From Arthrobacter sp. StoSoilB5 (lineage in GTDB: Bacteria > Actinomycetota > Actinomycetes > Actinomycetales > Micrococcaceae), in assembly GCF_019977235.1 (NCBI RefSeq), contig NZ_AP024646.1:1054001-1118000 (forward strand): DNA of 64,000 nt. The letters are read 5' to 3'. Each line of letters begins with the position of its first letter. Position 1 is the first letter of the stretch. Positions 34,711 through 42,661 of the stretch are shown here, piece after piece. The notes beneath the pieces were generated by a model, which saw only the letters and a list, made by a program, of their open reading frames with translations, was not told the DNA's origin and ran no database searches. Position numbers and translations under genes: made by a program.

Positions 34711-34893
34711 TTACAGGACGCCGATCAAGTGCCGGTGCCCCTGCGGCTGGGGACCGGCGTCGGGCGTTGCGGCCACCTGTCCAGGTGCTGCAGTGGCACT
34801 GCCACCGGCTGCCGCCACAGTGAAGGCGACCGCCGCCGACGCCGTGAGGGCGCGGAGCACACTCCGGCGGCTGATGTCCGGGATGGGTTTCAT
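34711..34893 (-). CDS. Tat signal-peptide mini-protein upstream of the GH91 gene
   Basis: A 60-aa frame with a textbook twin-arginine leader: S-R-R-S-V-L-R-A near residue 8, a hydrophobic core A-L-T-A-S-A-A-V-A-F-T-V-A-A-A-G and A-T-A-A cleavage region, then only about 24 residues before TAA. ATG 34893 has an excellent AAAGGAG site. The frame differs from the downstream GH91 frame and stop codons lie between. Either it is the detached leader of the fructotransferase (mutation or assembly error), or a small secreted protein in its own right. Confidence 0.65.
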   Translation of the reverse strand: MKPIPDISRRSVLRALTASAAVAFTVAAAGGSATAAPGQVAATPDAGPQPQGHRHLIGVL

Positions 34894-35170
34894 ACGTTCT
34901 CCTTTGAATGGGGGTCCCCAACCAGGCCGCAATGGCGGCGGATGGGAAAGGGCCTGACTAAGGGTGGAAATCGGCGGACGGGATGCACTGTCAGCCGGAA
35001 GAGCAGGCCTCAGCCGCAAAATCAGCCGTGAGCCAGAAACAGGCACAGCGGGGTGCCAAAAGCTGCGACATCAGCCAAAATATGCCAAAACGGTTTATCT
35101 GCCTGCGACGATGACTTTAGGGCTGGGCCGCCCGGTACGTCAAGGCCCAAAAACATCCACAATGTGACGC

Positions 35171-35200
35171 TTGACATACTCGGGAAATCGGGCCTATGGT
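35171..35200 (+). promoter_or_regulatory. Promoter of the ABC importer operon
   Basis: A perfect -35 TTGACA (35171-35176) and -10 TATGGT (35195-35200), 18-bp spacer, reading toward the substrate-binding protein gene at 35281. The predicted start point falls in the operator just downstream. Confidence 0.7.
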
Positions 35201-35201
35201 G

Positions 35202-35226
35202 TTGCCAAGTCGTTTTGGCAAAACGA
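35202..35226. promoter_or_regulatory. Palindromic operator, probable LacI-family site
   Basis: TCGTTTTGGCAAAACGA (35210-35226) is a perfect 7-bp inverted repeat with a 3-bp centre. It overlaps a second inverted repeat, TTGCCAA/TTGGCAA (35202-35208 and 35215-35221). The position immediately after the -10 box is ideal for repression. The LacI gene at 39918 in the same cluster is the likely binder. Confidence 0.7.
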
Positions 35227-35280
35227 TTCTTCACCCCGCACACAATCTTTCAATCCCGTTCCAAGAGAAAGTCGACAGCG

Positions 35281-36561
35281 ATGTCCACTCGAAAGACCAT
35301 CTCCAGGCTCGTCACACTCGGCGGCCTCTGCACTGCCGTCGCACTCGCAGCTACCGGTTGCGGTGCCGGGGGCCCCGCACCGACATCCGGTAGCGGTTCC
35401 AGCACAGTCAACGTCCTGGTGGAAGCCGGCGGCCACGCCGAGCTCACAGGCGTTGCCCAGCAGTGCAAGAAAGACACCGGCCTCGACGTCAACTTCGTCG
35501 AATTGCCCTATGACGGCATGTTCAACCGGCTCTCCAGCGAGTTCTCCTCCGGCAACGTTTCCTTCGACGTCGCGGCATTGGACTCCGTGTGGCTCCCCAG
35601 CTTCAAGGATGCAGTCCAGCCAATCGATGAACTGTTCACCGATGAAGCCAAGAAAGACATTTTCCCCGCCCTCGTCAAGGAAGCCAACGTTGACGGCCAC
35701 TTCATCGGTATGCCTGCCTGGACCAACGCAGAGATCATCCTGTACCGCAAGGACCTCTTCGAGGACGCCAAGAACAAGGCAGATTTCAAGGCAAAGTACG
35801 GCTATGAACTGGCAGCTCCCACTACGTGGAAGCAGTACCAGGACATCTCCGAGTTCTTCACCAAGGACGGCATGTACGGCACGGACGTGAAGGGCGCCGT
35901 AGAAACAGAATGGCTTGCCCACGTCCTGCAGGCCGGCTCGCCGATGGTCCTTGACGCGAACAACAACGTGGTGATCGACAACGCTGCGCACAAGGAAGCA
36001 CTCGACTTCTACGTCAGCCTCACCAAGTCCGCCCCTCCGGGCGCTGCACAGGTTGACTGGGCAGCGGCTCAGAACCTGTTCAACCAGGGCAAGACCGCCA
36101 TGACCCGCTTCTGGGCCCACGCTTACCGGCAGATCCCCAAGGACTCTCCCGTGGCAGGCAAGGTGGGAGCTGCAGCAATGATTGGCGGCAGCGCCGGCGT
36201 CGCGGGTGTTCCTGGCCCGTGGTACCTGTCCGTGCCCAAGGCGACCAAGAACGCTGATGCCGCCAAGAAGTTCATCAAGTGCGCGTACGACCACAACAGC
36301 ATGGGTGTGGAATCCAGCCTCGGCCTCGCCTCGCGCATCTCAGCGTTTGAGAAGTACCAAAACCAGCCAGGCTACGAGAGCTTCAAGCCGCTGATCGAAA
36401 CGCTGAACGGCAAGGCAACCGCAACACGTCCGGCAACAGCCAAGTGGCAGCAGATTGTGGACACCGTGCTGGTGCCTCTCCTGCAGAAGGCAGTGGCAGG
36501 CGGCGATTCTGCCACCCTCCTGGCTGACGCCAAGAAGCAGATCCAGGACCTCCTCAAGTAA
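35281..36561 (+). CDS. ABC sugar importer, substrate-binding lipoprotein
   Basis: A 426-aa family 1 extracellular solute-binding protein. The N-terminus is a lipoprotein signal with lipobox A-A-T-G-C near residues 23-27, then a flexible Gly/Ser linker and the two-lobed binding domain. It is first in the importer operon, followed by two permeases; no ATPase gene is present locally, so a shared MsiK-type ATPase elsewhere must energise it. From context it likely binds difructose anhydride or inulo-oligosaccharides. ATG 35281 is taken because the lipobox follows at the right distance; the ribosome site (AGAGAAAG) is weak. Confidence 0.9.
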   Translation: MSTRKTISRLVTLGGLCTAVALAATGCGAGGPAPTSGSGSSTVNVLVEAGGHAELTGVAQQCKKDTGLDVNFVELPYDGMFNRLSSEFSSGNVSFDVAALDSVWLPSFKDAVQPIDELFTDEAKKDIFPALVKEANVDGHFIGMPAWTNAEIILYRKDLFEDAKNKADFKAKYGYELAAPTTWKQYQDISEFFTKDGMYGTDVKGAVETEWLAHVLQAGSPMVLDANNNVVIDNAAHKEALDFYVSLTKSAPPGAAQVDWAAAQNLFNQGKTAMTRFWAHAYRQIPKDSPVAGKVGAAAMIGGSAGVAGVPGPWYLSVPKATKNADAAKKFIKCAYDHNSMGVESSLGLASRISAFEKYQNQPGYESFKPLIETLNGKATATRPATAKWQQIVDTVLVPLLQKAVAGGDSATLLADAKKQIQDLLK

Positions 36562-36566
36562 AGACT

Positions 36567-36607
36567 CCGCGGCCGGCACCAGCCGACTCAGCCGGTGCCG
36601 GCCGCGG
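36567..36607 (+). other. Intercistronic hairpin between binding protein and permease genes
   Basis: A perfect 14-bp stem (36567-36580 with 36594-36607), 13-nt loop, beginning 5 bp after the stop codon. Such hairpins stabilise the upstream mRNA or cause partial termination, giving more binding protein than permease. Confidence 0.8.
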
Positions 36608-36631
36608 CCCCAACAAACAGAAGAGAAAATC

Positions 36632-37519
36632 GTGCGTATCTCCGATCGCCGCTTCGCCCTATACCTGATGACCCCAGCGGCGCTGTTCCTGGCCGTGTTT
36701 GTGGCTTACCCGCTGTTCCGCCTCGTCGCAGACAGCTTCTTCAAGATCTCGCCCATCGCGGGCGGTCCCCGTGACTTCGTCGGTTTCCAAAACTATGCGG
36801 CCGCGTTCGCCTCCGAAGCCTTCATGGGTGCCGGCTGGCGGACCCTCGCTTACACCGTGGTGGTGGTAACGCTCGAGTTCGCGCTCGGACTTGGGATGGC
36901 CCTCCTGTTCACCACGCTGGGACGCAAGTCCCAGATTTGGCGAACGGTCTTCCTTTACCCGCTGATGATTGCGCCGATCGTGGCCGGCCTGCTCTGGAAG
37001 TTCCTGATGATCGATAACTTCGGCCTCATCGGGACCATCCTGCACCAAGCGGGCATCCTCTCCAACCCCAACCAGATCGGCTGGCTCTCGGACCCGAACA
37101 TCGTGCTGTTCTCGGTGGCTGTCCCGGATATCTGGCTCACGACGTCCTTCATGTGCCTGGTCTTGTTCGCCGGTCTCCAAAACATTCCCGGCGACCTCAT
37201 CGAGGCAGCACGCCTGGACGGCGCCAAGGCACCGGCGCTCCTGTTCCAGATCATCCTTCCGCTCCTACGCCCGGTGATCGCCGTGGCACTGGTGGTCCGC
37301 GGAATCGATGCCGCCAGGGCCTTTGACACCATCCTCATCCAAACCAACGGCGGCCCCCAGTCGGCATCCGAAACCATGAGCCTGCTGATCTACCGGACCA
37401 TGATCCGCTTCGGCGATCCCGGCCTGGCCAGCGCCATGGGCACCATCTACCTGCTGGCGATGCTCGCCGTCGCATTCTTCGCGGTGGCCACCATCTGGCG
37501 GCCAGGAAAGGACAACTGA
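36632..37519 (+). CDS. ABC sugar importer, permease subunit 1
   Basis: A 295-aa membrane protein of the MalF/UgpA type, with six helices and the E-A-A-R-L-D-G-A-K ATPase-coupling loop near residue 195. GTG 36632 is the start consistent with the family N-terminus (R-R-F-A-L-Y-L-M-T-P-A); the longer frame overlaps the binding-protein gene. The stop overlaps the next ATG (TGATG), so the permeases are coupled. Confidence 0.9.
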   Translation: MRISDRRFALYLMTPAALFLAVFVAYPLFRLVADSFFKISPIAGGPRDFVGFQNYAAAFASEAFMGAGWRTLAYTVVVVTLEFALGLGMALLFTTLGRKSQIWRTVFLYPLMIAPIVAGLLWKFLMIDNFGLIGTILHQAGILSNPNQIGWLSDPNIVLFSVAVPDIWLTTSFMCLVLFAGLQNIPGDLIEAARLDGAKAPALLFQIILPLLRPVIAVALVVRGIDAARAFDTILIQTNGGPQSASETMSLLIYRTMIRFGDPGLASAMGTIYLLAMLAVAFFAVATIWRPGKDN

Positions 37520-38472
37520 TGCGCGTCGCCGAACGAACAAAGCCCGACGGCGGGAAGGCGCCTGCCATGACTGCCAGGAGTTCCGCTTCAACGCCCACGC
37601 ATGGTGCCCCGCGCAAGCGCCGCGGCGTCAACCGCGAAGGCCTGGAGGCCGGTCGCCGCAGCACAAGGACCATCCTGTGGATCCTGCTGGCCGCAGCCAT
37701 GGTGCTGTACGGCTTCCCGTTCCTGTACCTGCTGTTTACCTCCTTCAAGACCCCCATCGATACCATCGCGGTTCCACCCACCATCCTCCCCAAGGAATGG
37801 ACGCTTGAGAATTACGTGAACGCCTTGGGCCGCAGCGGTGTGCTGGCTTCATTCATCAACAGCATCCAGACCGCCATCATCAGCACCCTGCTGTCCTTGG
37901 TGCTGGCTGTCCCGGCGGCGTATGGCATCACGCGCTACAAGACTCCGAGCGGCCGGGTGTTCATCATGGCCGCACTGGTCACCCGCATGGTGCCTCCGGT
38001 AGCTATCGGCATTCCGCTGGCATCCATGATGGCTTCGGCAGGTTTGGCGGACACGCCGATCGCACTGTCCATTGCCCACACCACCATTTCGCTGCCGTTG
38101 TCCATCTGGTTGATGTCCAGCTTCTTTGAGGCTGTTCCCCGCGACTTGGAAGAGGCGGCAACCGTGGATGGCTGCAGCAGGCTGGGTGCGCTCTGGCGGG
38201 TGGTCATCCCGGTGGTTTCCGGAGGCATCGCCGTGACCGCGATCTTTGCTTTCCTGGCCTCCTGGAACGAGTTCCTCTTTGCGCTCCTCATGACCGCCAT
38301 CCGCTCCCAGACCACTCCGGTGGTGATCGCGAACTTCCAGACCCAATTCGGCCTGGACTGGGGATCCATGACGGCGCTTGCCGCCGTGTACTCGATCCCG
38401 GTCATCCTTCTCACCCTTCTCTTGCAGCGCAAGATCGTCGCAGGCATGACGCTCGGCGCCGTCAAAGGCTGA
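37519..38472 (+). CDS. ABC sugar importer, permease subunit 2
   Basis: A 317-aa MalG/UgpE-type permease. A basic, unstructured N-terminal segment of about 50 residues precedes six helices; the coupling motif E-E-A-A-T-V-D-G-C-S lies near 215. It completes the importer whose binding protein and first permease lie upstream. Typical permeases of this type have a shorter head, so a later ATG at 37567 (M-T-A-R-S-S) is possible. Confidence 0.9.
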   Translation: MRVAERTKPDGGKAPAMTARSSASTPTHGAPRKRRGVNREGLEAGRRSTRTILWILLAAAMVLYGFPFLYLLFTSFKTPIDTIAVPPTILPKEWTLENYVNALGRSGVLASFINSIQTAIISTLLSLVLAVPAAYGITRYKTPSGRVFIMAALVTRMVPPVAIGIPLASMMASAGLADTPIALSIAHTTISLPLSIWLMSSFFEAVPRDLEEAATVDGCSRLGALWRVVIPVVSGGIAVTAIFAFLASWNEFLFALLMTAIRSQTTPVVIANFQTQFGLDWGSMTALAAVYSIPVILLTLLLQRKIVAGMTLGAVKG

Positions 38473-38516
38473 GGCCGTCAAGGGCTGGGAAACCACAACA
38501 CAAAAGGGCAGAAGCT

Positions 38517-39902
38517 ATGTCAAGCAACAACTACTACGACGTGACCACGTGGCCGGTCGGCAATCCGACCGAGGACGTCGGTGAAGTCATTAACAGCATC
38601 ATCGCTGACGTCAAGGAGCGGCAGACGGCCACGGATGCGAACGATGGCGGAAAGCCGGGAGCGGTGATCTACATTCCGCCGGGGGACTACCACCTCCGGA
38701 CGCAGGTGGTGATCGACGTCAGTTTCCTCAGGATCCAAGGCTCTGGCCATGGCTTTACGTCCTCAAGCATCCGTTTCAACGTTCCCGAAGACGAATGGCC
38801 CGACTTGCATGAGCTGTGGCCGGGAGGGAGCCGCATTATCGTCGACCTTCCCGTCGGCGGGGACGGGGAGGAATCCAAGGGAGCCGCCTTCTACATCGAG
38901 CGAAATGGGAGCCCGCGGATCAGTTCGGTGGAGTTCTCCAACTTCTGCATCGACGGATTGCACTTCACCCCGGACGGCTCGGGGCTGCCAGCGGAAAACA
39001 GCTACGTCAACGGCAAGACCGGTATCTATGTGGCGAGCGCGAATGACTCATTCCGCGTAACCGGCATGGGGTTCATCTACCTTGAGAACGCCCTCACCAT
39101 CCACAACGCGGATGCCCTCTCCATTCACGATAACTTCATCGCTGAATGCGGAAGCTGCATTGGGCTGCGCGGCTGGGGACAGGCATCAAAGATCACTGAC
39201 AACTTGATCGGAGCAGGCTTCAAGGGTCACTCGATCTACGCCGAGAACCATGGCGGGCTCCTGATCACCGCGAACAACGTCTTTCCCCGTGGTGCCAGCA
39301 GCATCCACCTCAAAGGCGTCACCCGTTCAAGCGTCACCAACAACCGTTTGCATTCGTTCTACCCCGGGATGGTGGTTCTTGCAGCAAACAGTTCCGAGAA
39401 CCTCGTGGCCACCAATCACTTCCTGCGTGACCATGAGCCCTGGACACCCTTCCTGGGAGTCGATAACGGGCTGGACGATCTTTACGGGCTTCTCTGTGTG
39501 AGCGGGAGCAACAACTCTGTGGTGGGCAACCACTTCTCCGAGGTCATCGACGCACAGAGCGTCCGTCCCGCAGGAGCGACGCCGGTCATCATCCGGTTGC
39601 TGGAGGGGGCTGGGAACTTCGTTTCCAACAACCACGTGGTGGCGTTGGACGTCCACGCCACGTCCAGTGACTCCTGCTTCTCGGCGCAGGTGGACGCGCT
39701 GCTGACCACGGGGGCTTCTGATGGACTCGCAGTTACCGCCGTCCTGGTCGAGCCCGAATCAGCCCGGAATACGATCCTCGATTCCGGAAGCGAGGCCCAA
39801 GTCATCGCTGATAGGGCTGTTAACGCCTTGAGGGCCACGCCCACGGTCGGTTTCCAGGCGGCACATGTTAGTTCGAGCGCAGGATCAGCACCAACATCAT
39901 GA
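38517..39902 (+). CDS. GH91 protein, probable intracellular difructose anhydride hydrolase
   Basis: A 461-aa beta-helix protein homologous to the fructotransferase on the other strand, without signal peptide. Asp199 and Glu210 (D-A-L-S-I-H-D-N-F-I-A-E) occupy the GH91 catalytic positions. Compared with the minus-strand paralogue it has an extra C-terminal segment of about 30 residues (about 385-420, rich in Ser/Ala/Val). From memory, DFA III hydrolases of Arthrobacter are GH91 relatives with a C-terminal lid, which fits. Inside the cell it would open the imported anhydride to inulobiose. It follows the importer genes by 44 bp and precedes the LacI gene. Confidence 0.83.
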   Translation: MSSNNYYDVTTWPVGNPTEDVGEVINSIIADVKERQTATDANDGGKPGAVIYIPPGDYHLRTQVVIDVSFLRIQGSGHGFTSSSIRFNVPEDEWPDLHELWPGGSRIIVDLPVGGDGEESKGAAFYIERNGSPRISSVEFSNFCIDGLHFTPDGSGLPAENSYVNGKTGIYVASANDSFRVTGMGFIYLENALTIHNADALSIHDNFIAECGSCIGLRGWGQASKITDNLIGAGFKGHSIYAENHGGLLITANNVFPRGASSIHLKGVTRSSVTNNRLHSFYPGMVVLAANSSENLVATNHFLRDHEPWTPFLGVDNGLDDLYGLLCVSGSNNSVVGNHFSEVIDAQSVRPAGATPVIIRLLEGAGNFVSNNHVVALDVHATSSDSCFSAQVDALLTTGASDGLAVTAVLVEPESARNTILDSGSEAQVIADRAVNALRATPTVGFQAAHVSSSAGSAPTS

Positions 39903-39917
39903 GGACGTGGGGGACCA

Positions 39918-40970
39918 ATGACCAATAGATCAGTGGGTATCAAGGATGTGGCGGCCGCGGCCGGGGTTTCGGTCACCACCGTATCCCATGTCCTCAACGA
40001 CGTCGCCTACGCCCGGGTGGGCGCAAGAACGAGGGAACGGGTCCAGGAGGCCGCCCATCGCCTGGGATACGGCCCGAACCGGCTTGCCCAGGCCTTGAGG
40101 ACCCAACGTTCGGGGATGATCGGGTTCATCAGCGAGGAAATCGCTACTACGCCGCACGCAGGCAGGATCATCCTGGGTTCCGAGGAAACTGCCAAGCGTC
40201 GGGGCTACAACATCATGATCATCAACTCCACCAGCACCAGCTCCCAGGATTCCAAGGAAAGCCAGGTGGCGGACCTGCTGGACCGGCAGGTGGACGGCAT
40301 CCTGTACGCCACGATGTACCACCGGAGGCTTGTTGTCCCCAAGAACCTTGCCGGACTGCCGGCCGTCCTGGTGGACTCCGAAGACATCAGCCATACTGTT
40401 TCCTCAGTCATCCCCGACGAAGTGGGCGGCGCAAGGTCGGCCGTGCAGACCCTGATCGATGCCGGGCACACGCGGATCGGCATGCTCAACAACACCGACG
40501 ACGTTCCCGCGACCCACTCCCGGCTGAGGGCTTTCAAGGAAACGCTGGCAGATGCCGGGCTGACGTTCCACGAAGAACTGGTCCAATCCGAGCATTCGGA
40601 AATGCCCGGTGGCTACCAGGCGGCACTGCGCCTGCTGAAACCCGAGAGCCGGCCCACGGCTGTGTTCTGCTACAACGACCGCATGGCCATGGGTGCGTAC
40701 CGGGCCGCTGCGGAACTTGGCCTGAGGATTCCGGACGACATTTCCTTGGTCGGTTTCGACAACCAGGAACTCATCGCTGAAAACCTTTACCCCGCACTGA
40801 CAACCGTCGCGTTGCCGCATTACGAAATGGGCGCCTGGGCAACGGAAAACCTGATTGATGCCATCGAAGGGAAAACCGACCTGCAGTTGTTCGCCACCCA
40901 CCCCACCGTTCTTCCTTGCCCCATGGTTCTTCGCGATTCCGTCGCCTCCCTCCCGAAAGACCTCCGATGA
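39918..40970 (+). CDS. LacI-family transcriptional regulator
   Basis: A 350-aa repressor. The N-terminal LacI helix-turn-helix (G-I-K-D-V-A-A-A-A-G-V-S, then V-S-H-V-L-N-D) and hinge lie in residues 5-60; the sugar-binding domain follows (P-D-D-I-S-L-V-G-F-D-N-Q near 275). It is embedded in the fructan operon between the GH91 hydrolase and GH32 genes and overlaps the latter by ATGA. It most likely binds the palindrome at 35210-35226, with DFA or an inulo-oligosaccharide as inducer (inference). Confidence 0.92.
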   Translation: MTNRSVGIKDVAAAAGVSVTTVSHVLNDVAYARVGARTRERVQEAAHRLGYGPNRLAQALRTQRSGMIGFISEEIATTPHAGRIILGSEETAKRRGYNIMIINSTSTSSQDSKESQVADLLDRQVDGILYATMYHRRLVVPKNLAGLPAVLVDSEDISHTVSSVIPDEVGGARSAVQTLIDAGHTRIGMLNNTDDVPATHSRLRAFKETLADAGLTFHEELVQSEHSEMPGGYQAALRLLKPESRPTAVFCYNDRMAMGAYRAAAELGLRIPDDISLVGFDNQELIAENLYPALTTVALPHYEMGAWATENLIDAIEGKTDLQLFATHPTVLPCPMVLRDSVASLPKDLR

Positions 40971-42514
40971 CTGAAACAACAACGCACCGTTCCGGCCCCG
41001 ACGAAGAGGCCGCCTCCGCGATGCGCCCGATACTTCACTACACGGCCAAGGACACCTGGCTGAACGACCCCAACGGACTCGTGTGGTACCAAGGCCTGTA
41101 CCATCTCTTCTACCAAAACAACCCCTTCGACAACGTCTGGGGCAACATGTCCTGGGGGCATGCCACCTCATCTGACCTCCTGCACTGGACCGAGCAGCCG
41201 GTTGCCATCGCCTGCGACGAGCAAGAAGACGTGTTTTCCGGGAGCATCGTGGTGGACCACGGAAATACATCGGGATTCGGCACAACGGAAGATCCGGCTT
41301 TGGTGGCCATCTACACGAGCGCCTTCAAGGAAGGCACGGCATACCAGGGGACACAGGCCCAGTCCCTCGCGTTCTCCACGGATGCCGGCATGACATGGAG
41401 CAAATATGCGGGCAACCCCGTGCTTGCCCGCGGTTCGGCCCATTTCCGTGATCCAAAGGTGTTCCGCTACGAGGGATCGGCCGGTTCCTGCTGGATCATG
41501 GTTGCCGTTGAGGCCCAGCATCAGCAGGTTGTCCTATACCGCTCGGACAACCTCAAGGATTGGGAATACCTAAGTACTTTTGGCCCTGCAAACTCGTCCG
41601 AAGGCGAATGGGAATGCCCTGATCTGTTCCCGCTCCCCGTCGACGGGGATCCGGACAACGTGAAGTGGGTCATGGTGGTTAATGTCAATCCTGGCTCCGT
41701 GGCCGGTGGCTCGGGCGGGCAATACTTCGTCGGTCACTTCGATGGGGCGCAGTTCACTGCCGATCGTGATTCGCTCGTTTCACCGGCCGCCGACGGGACC
41801 ACGGATCTCAGGCGGTGCCTGTGGCTCGATTGGGGACGCGACTACTATGCCGCAGTCTCCTTCAGCAACGCCCCGGAGAACCGCCGCATCATGATTGGCT
41901 GGATGAACAACTGGGACTATGCCAACTCCTTGCCCACGTCTCCGTGGCGCTCGGGAATGTCGCTTGCCCGCGAGGTGGAACTCGCGACTGTGGACGGTTT
42001 ACCGCGCCTGGTGCAGCGCCCGGTGCTGCCGCTGGACTCCGGGGAACCGGCCAGGGTTCTTCAGGATGTGGAACTTCACGATTCCGGGGTGCAGCTGCCC
42101 GACGCCATGGACGGATCAGCCCAGCTGATAGAGGCAGAGATCCTGCCAGGCACGGCTCGGACGGTTGCGTTCAGGCTTCTCGCCGCCTCGGACGGGAGCG
42201 CCGCGACGGTTCTCAGCTTTGATGCCGTCACGAGCCAGCTCACCTTGGATCGTCGCAACTCGGGAAACACAAGCTTCCACGAAAAGTTCGCGTCGGCAGA
42301 GTCGGCACCGGTGAAGCTCGACGACGGGGTGCTGAGGCTTCGCGTCATCGTGGACCAATCGGTGGAGGCCTTCGCCCAAGGCGGCAGCGTTGTCCTAAGC
42401 GATCTTGTCTTTCCCCTGTCCGGAAGCCTGGGCACCGAACTGCGCGCGGAAGGCGGCACGGCCATGCTGCGGAAACTGGTTGTGCGGAACCTGGAGGTCA
42501 CCGACGTGCACTAA
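40967..42514 (+). CDS. Cytoplasmic GH32 beta-fructofuranosidase/fructosidase
   Basis: A 515-aa GH32 enzyme without signal peptide. Nucleophile Asp34 is in W-L-N-D-P-N-G, with F-R-D-P and W-E-C-P-D further on; the C-terminal beta-sandwich is complete. It lacks the 310-residue insertion of the secreted paralogue: only about 20 residues join F-T-A to L-W-L-D-W-G-R-D-Y. It probably splits inulobiose or other short fructans made by the DFA hydrolase. ATG 40967 overlaps the LacI stop (ATGA), so expression is coupled to the regulator. Confidence 0.9.
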   Translation: MTETTTHRSGPDEEAASAMRPILHYTAKDTWLNDPNGLVWYQGLYHLFYQNNPFDNVWGNMSWGHATSSDLLHWTEQPVAIACDEQEDVFSGSIVVDHGNTSGFGTTEDPALVAIYTSAFKEGTAYQGTQAQSLAFSTDAGMTWSKYAGNPVLARGSAHFRDPKVFRYEGSAGSCWIMVAVEAQHQQVVLYRSDNLKDWEYLSTFGPANSSEGEWECPDLFPLPVDGDPDNVKWVMVVNVNPGSVAGGSGGQYFVGHFDGAQFTADRDSLVSPAADGTTDLRRCLWLDWGRDYYAAVSFSNAPENRRIMIGWMNNWDYANSLPTSPWRSGMSLAREVELATVDGLPRLVQRPVLPLDSGEPARVLQDVELHDSGVQLPDAMDGSAQLIEAEILPGTARTVAFRLLAASDGSAATVLSFDAVTSQLTLDRRNSGNTSFHEKFASAESAPVKLDDGVLRLRVIVDQSVEAFAQGGSVVLSDLVFPLSGSLGTELRAEGGTAMLRKLVVRNLEVTDVH

Positions 42515-42661
42515 CGACGCGGTCCCCGGGGCATGTGCTCTTTTCGAATGGCAGTGATCGCGCATCGCAATGACCCTTTACAGGGGCAGCCCAGCAGCCA
42601 ATGATTGAAGGATTCACCACATCGGTGAAAAGCCCCCAAGCTACCTTCAGGAGCCCCAGCG

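Larger units (their letters stand above)
34894..35280. promoter_or_regulatory. Divergent control region of the fructan island
   Basis: This 387-bp region separates the minus-strand Tat-leader/GH91/GH32 genes from the plus-strand ABC importer genes. GCCAAAA occurs as direct repeats at 35055, 35074 and 35084 (19 and 10 bp apart, near whole helical turns). The last merges into AAAACGGTTT, a LacI-type core. The inverse TTTTGGC lies in the palindrome at 35210-35226. Confidence 0.65.

Noticed and set aside
34583..34921. 112-codon minus-strand frame overlapping the Tat mini-ORF
   Set aside because: Different frame; composition Arg/Gly/His-rich without motifs. The Tat frame has the ribosome site and leader pattern.
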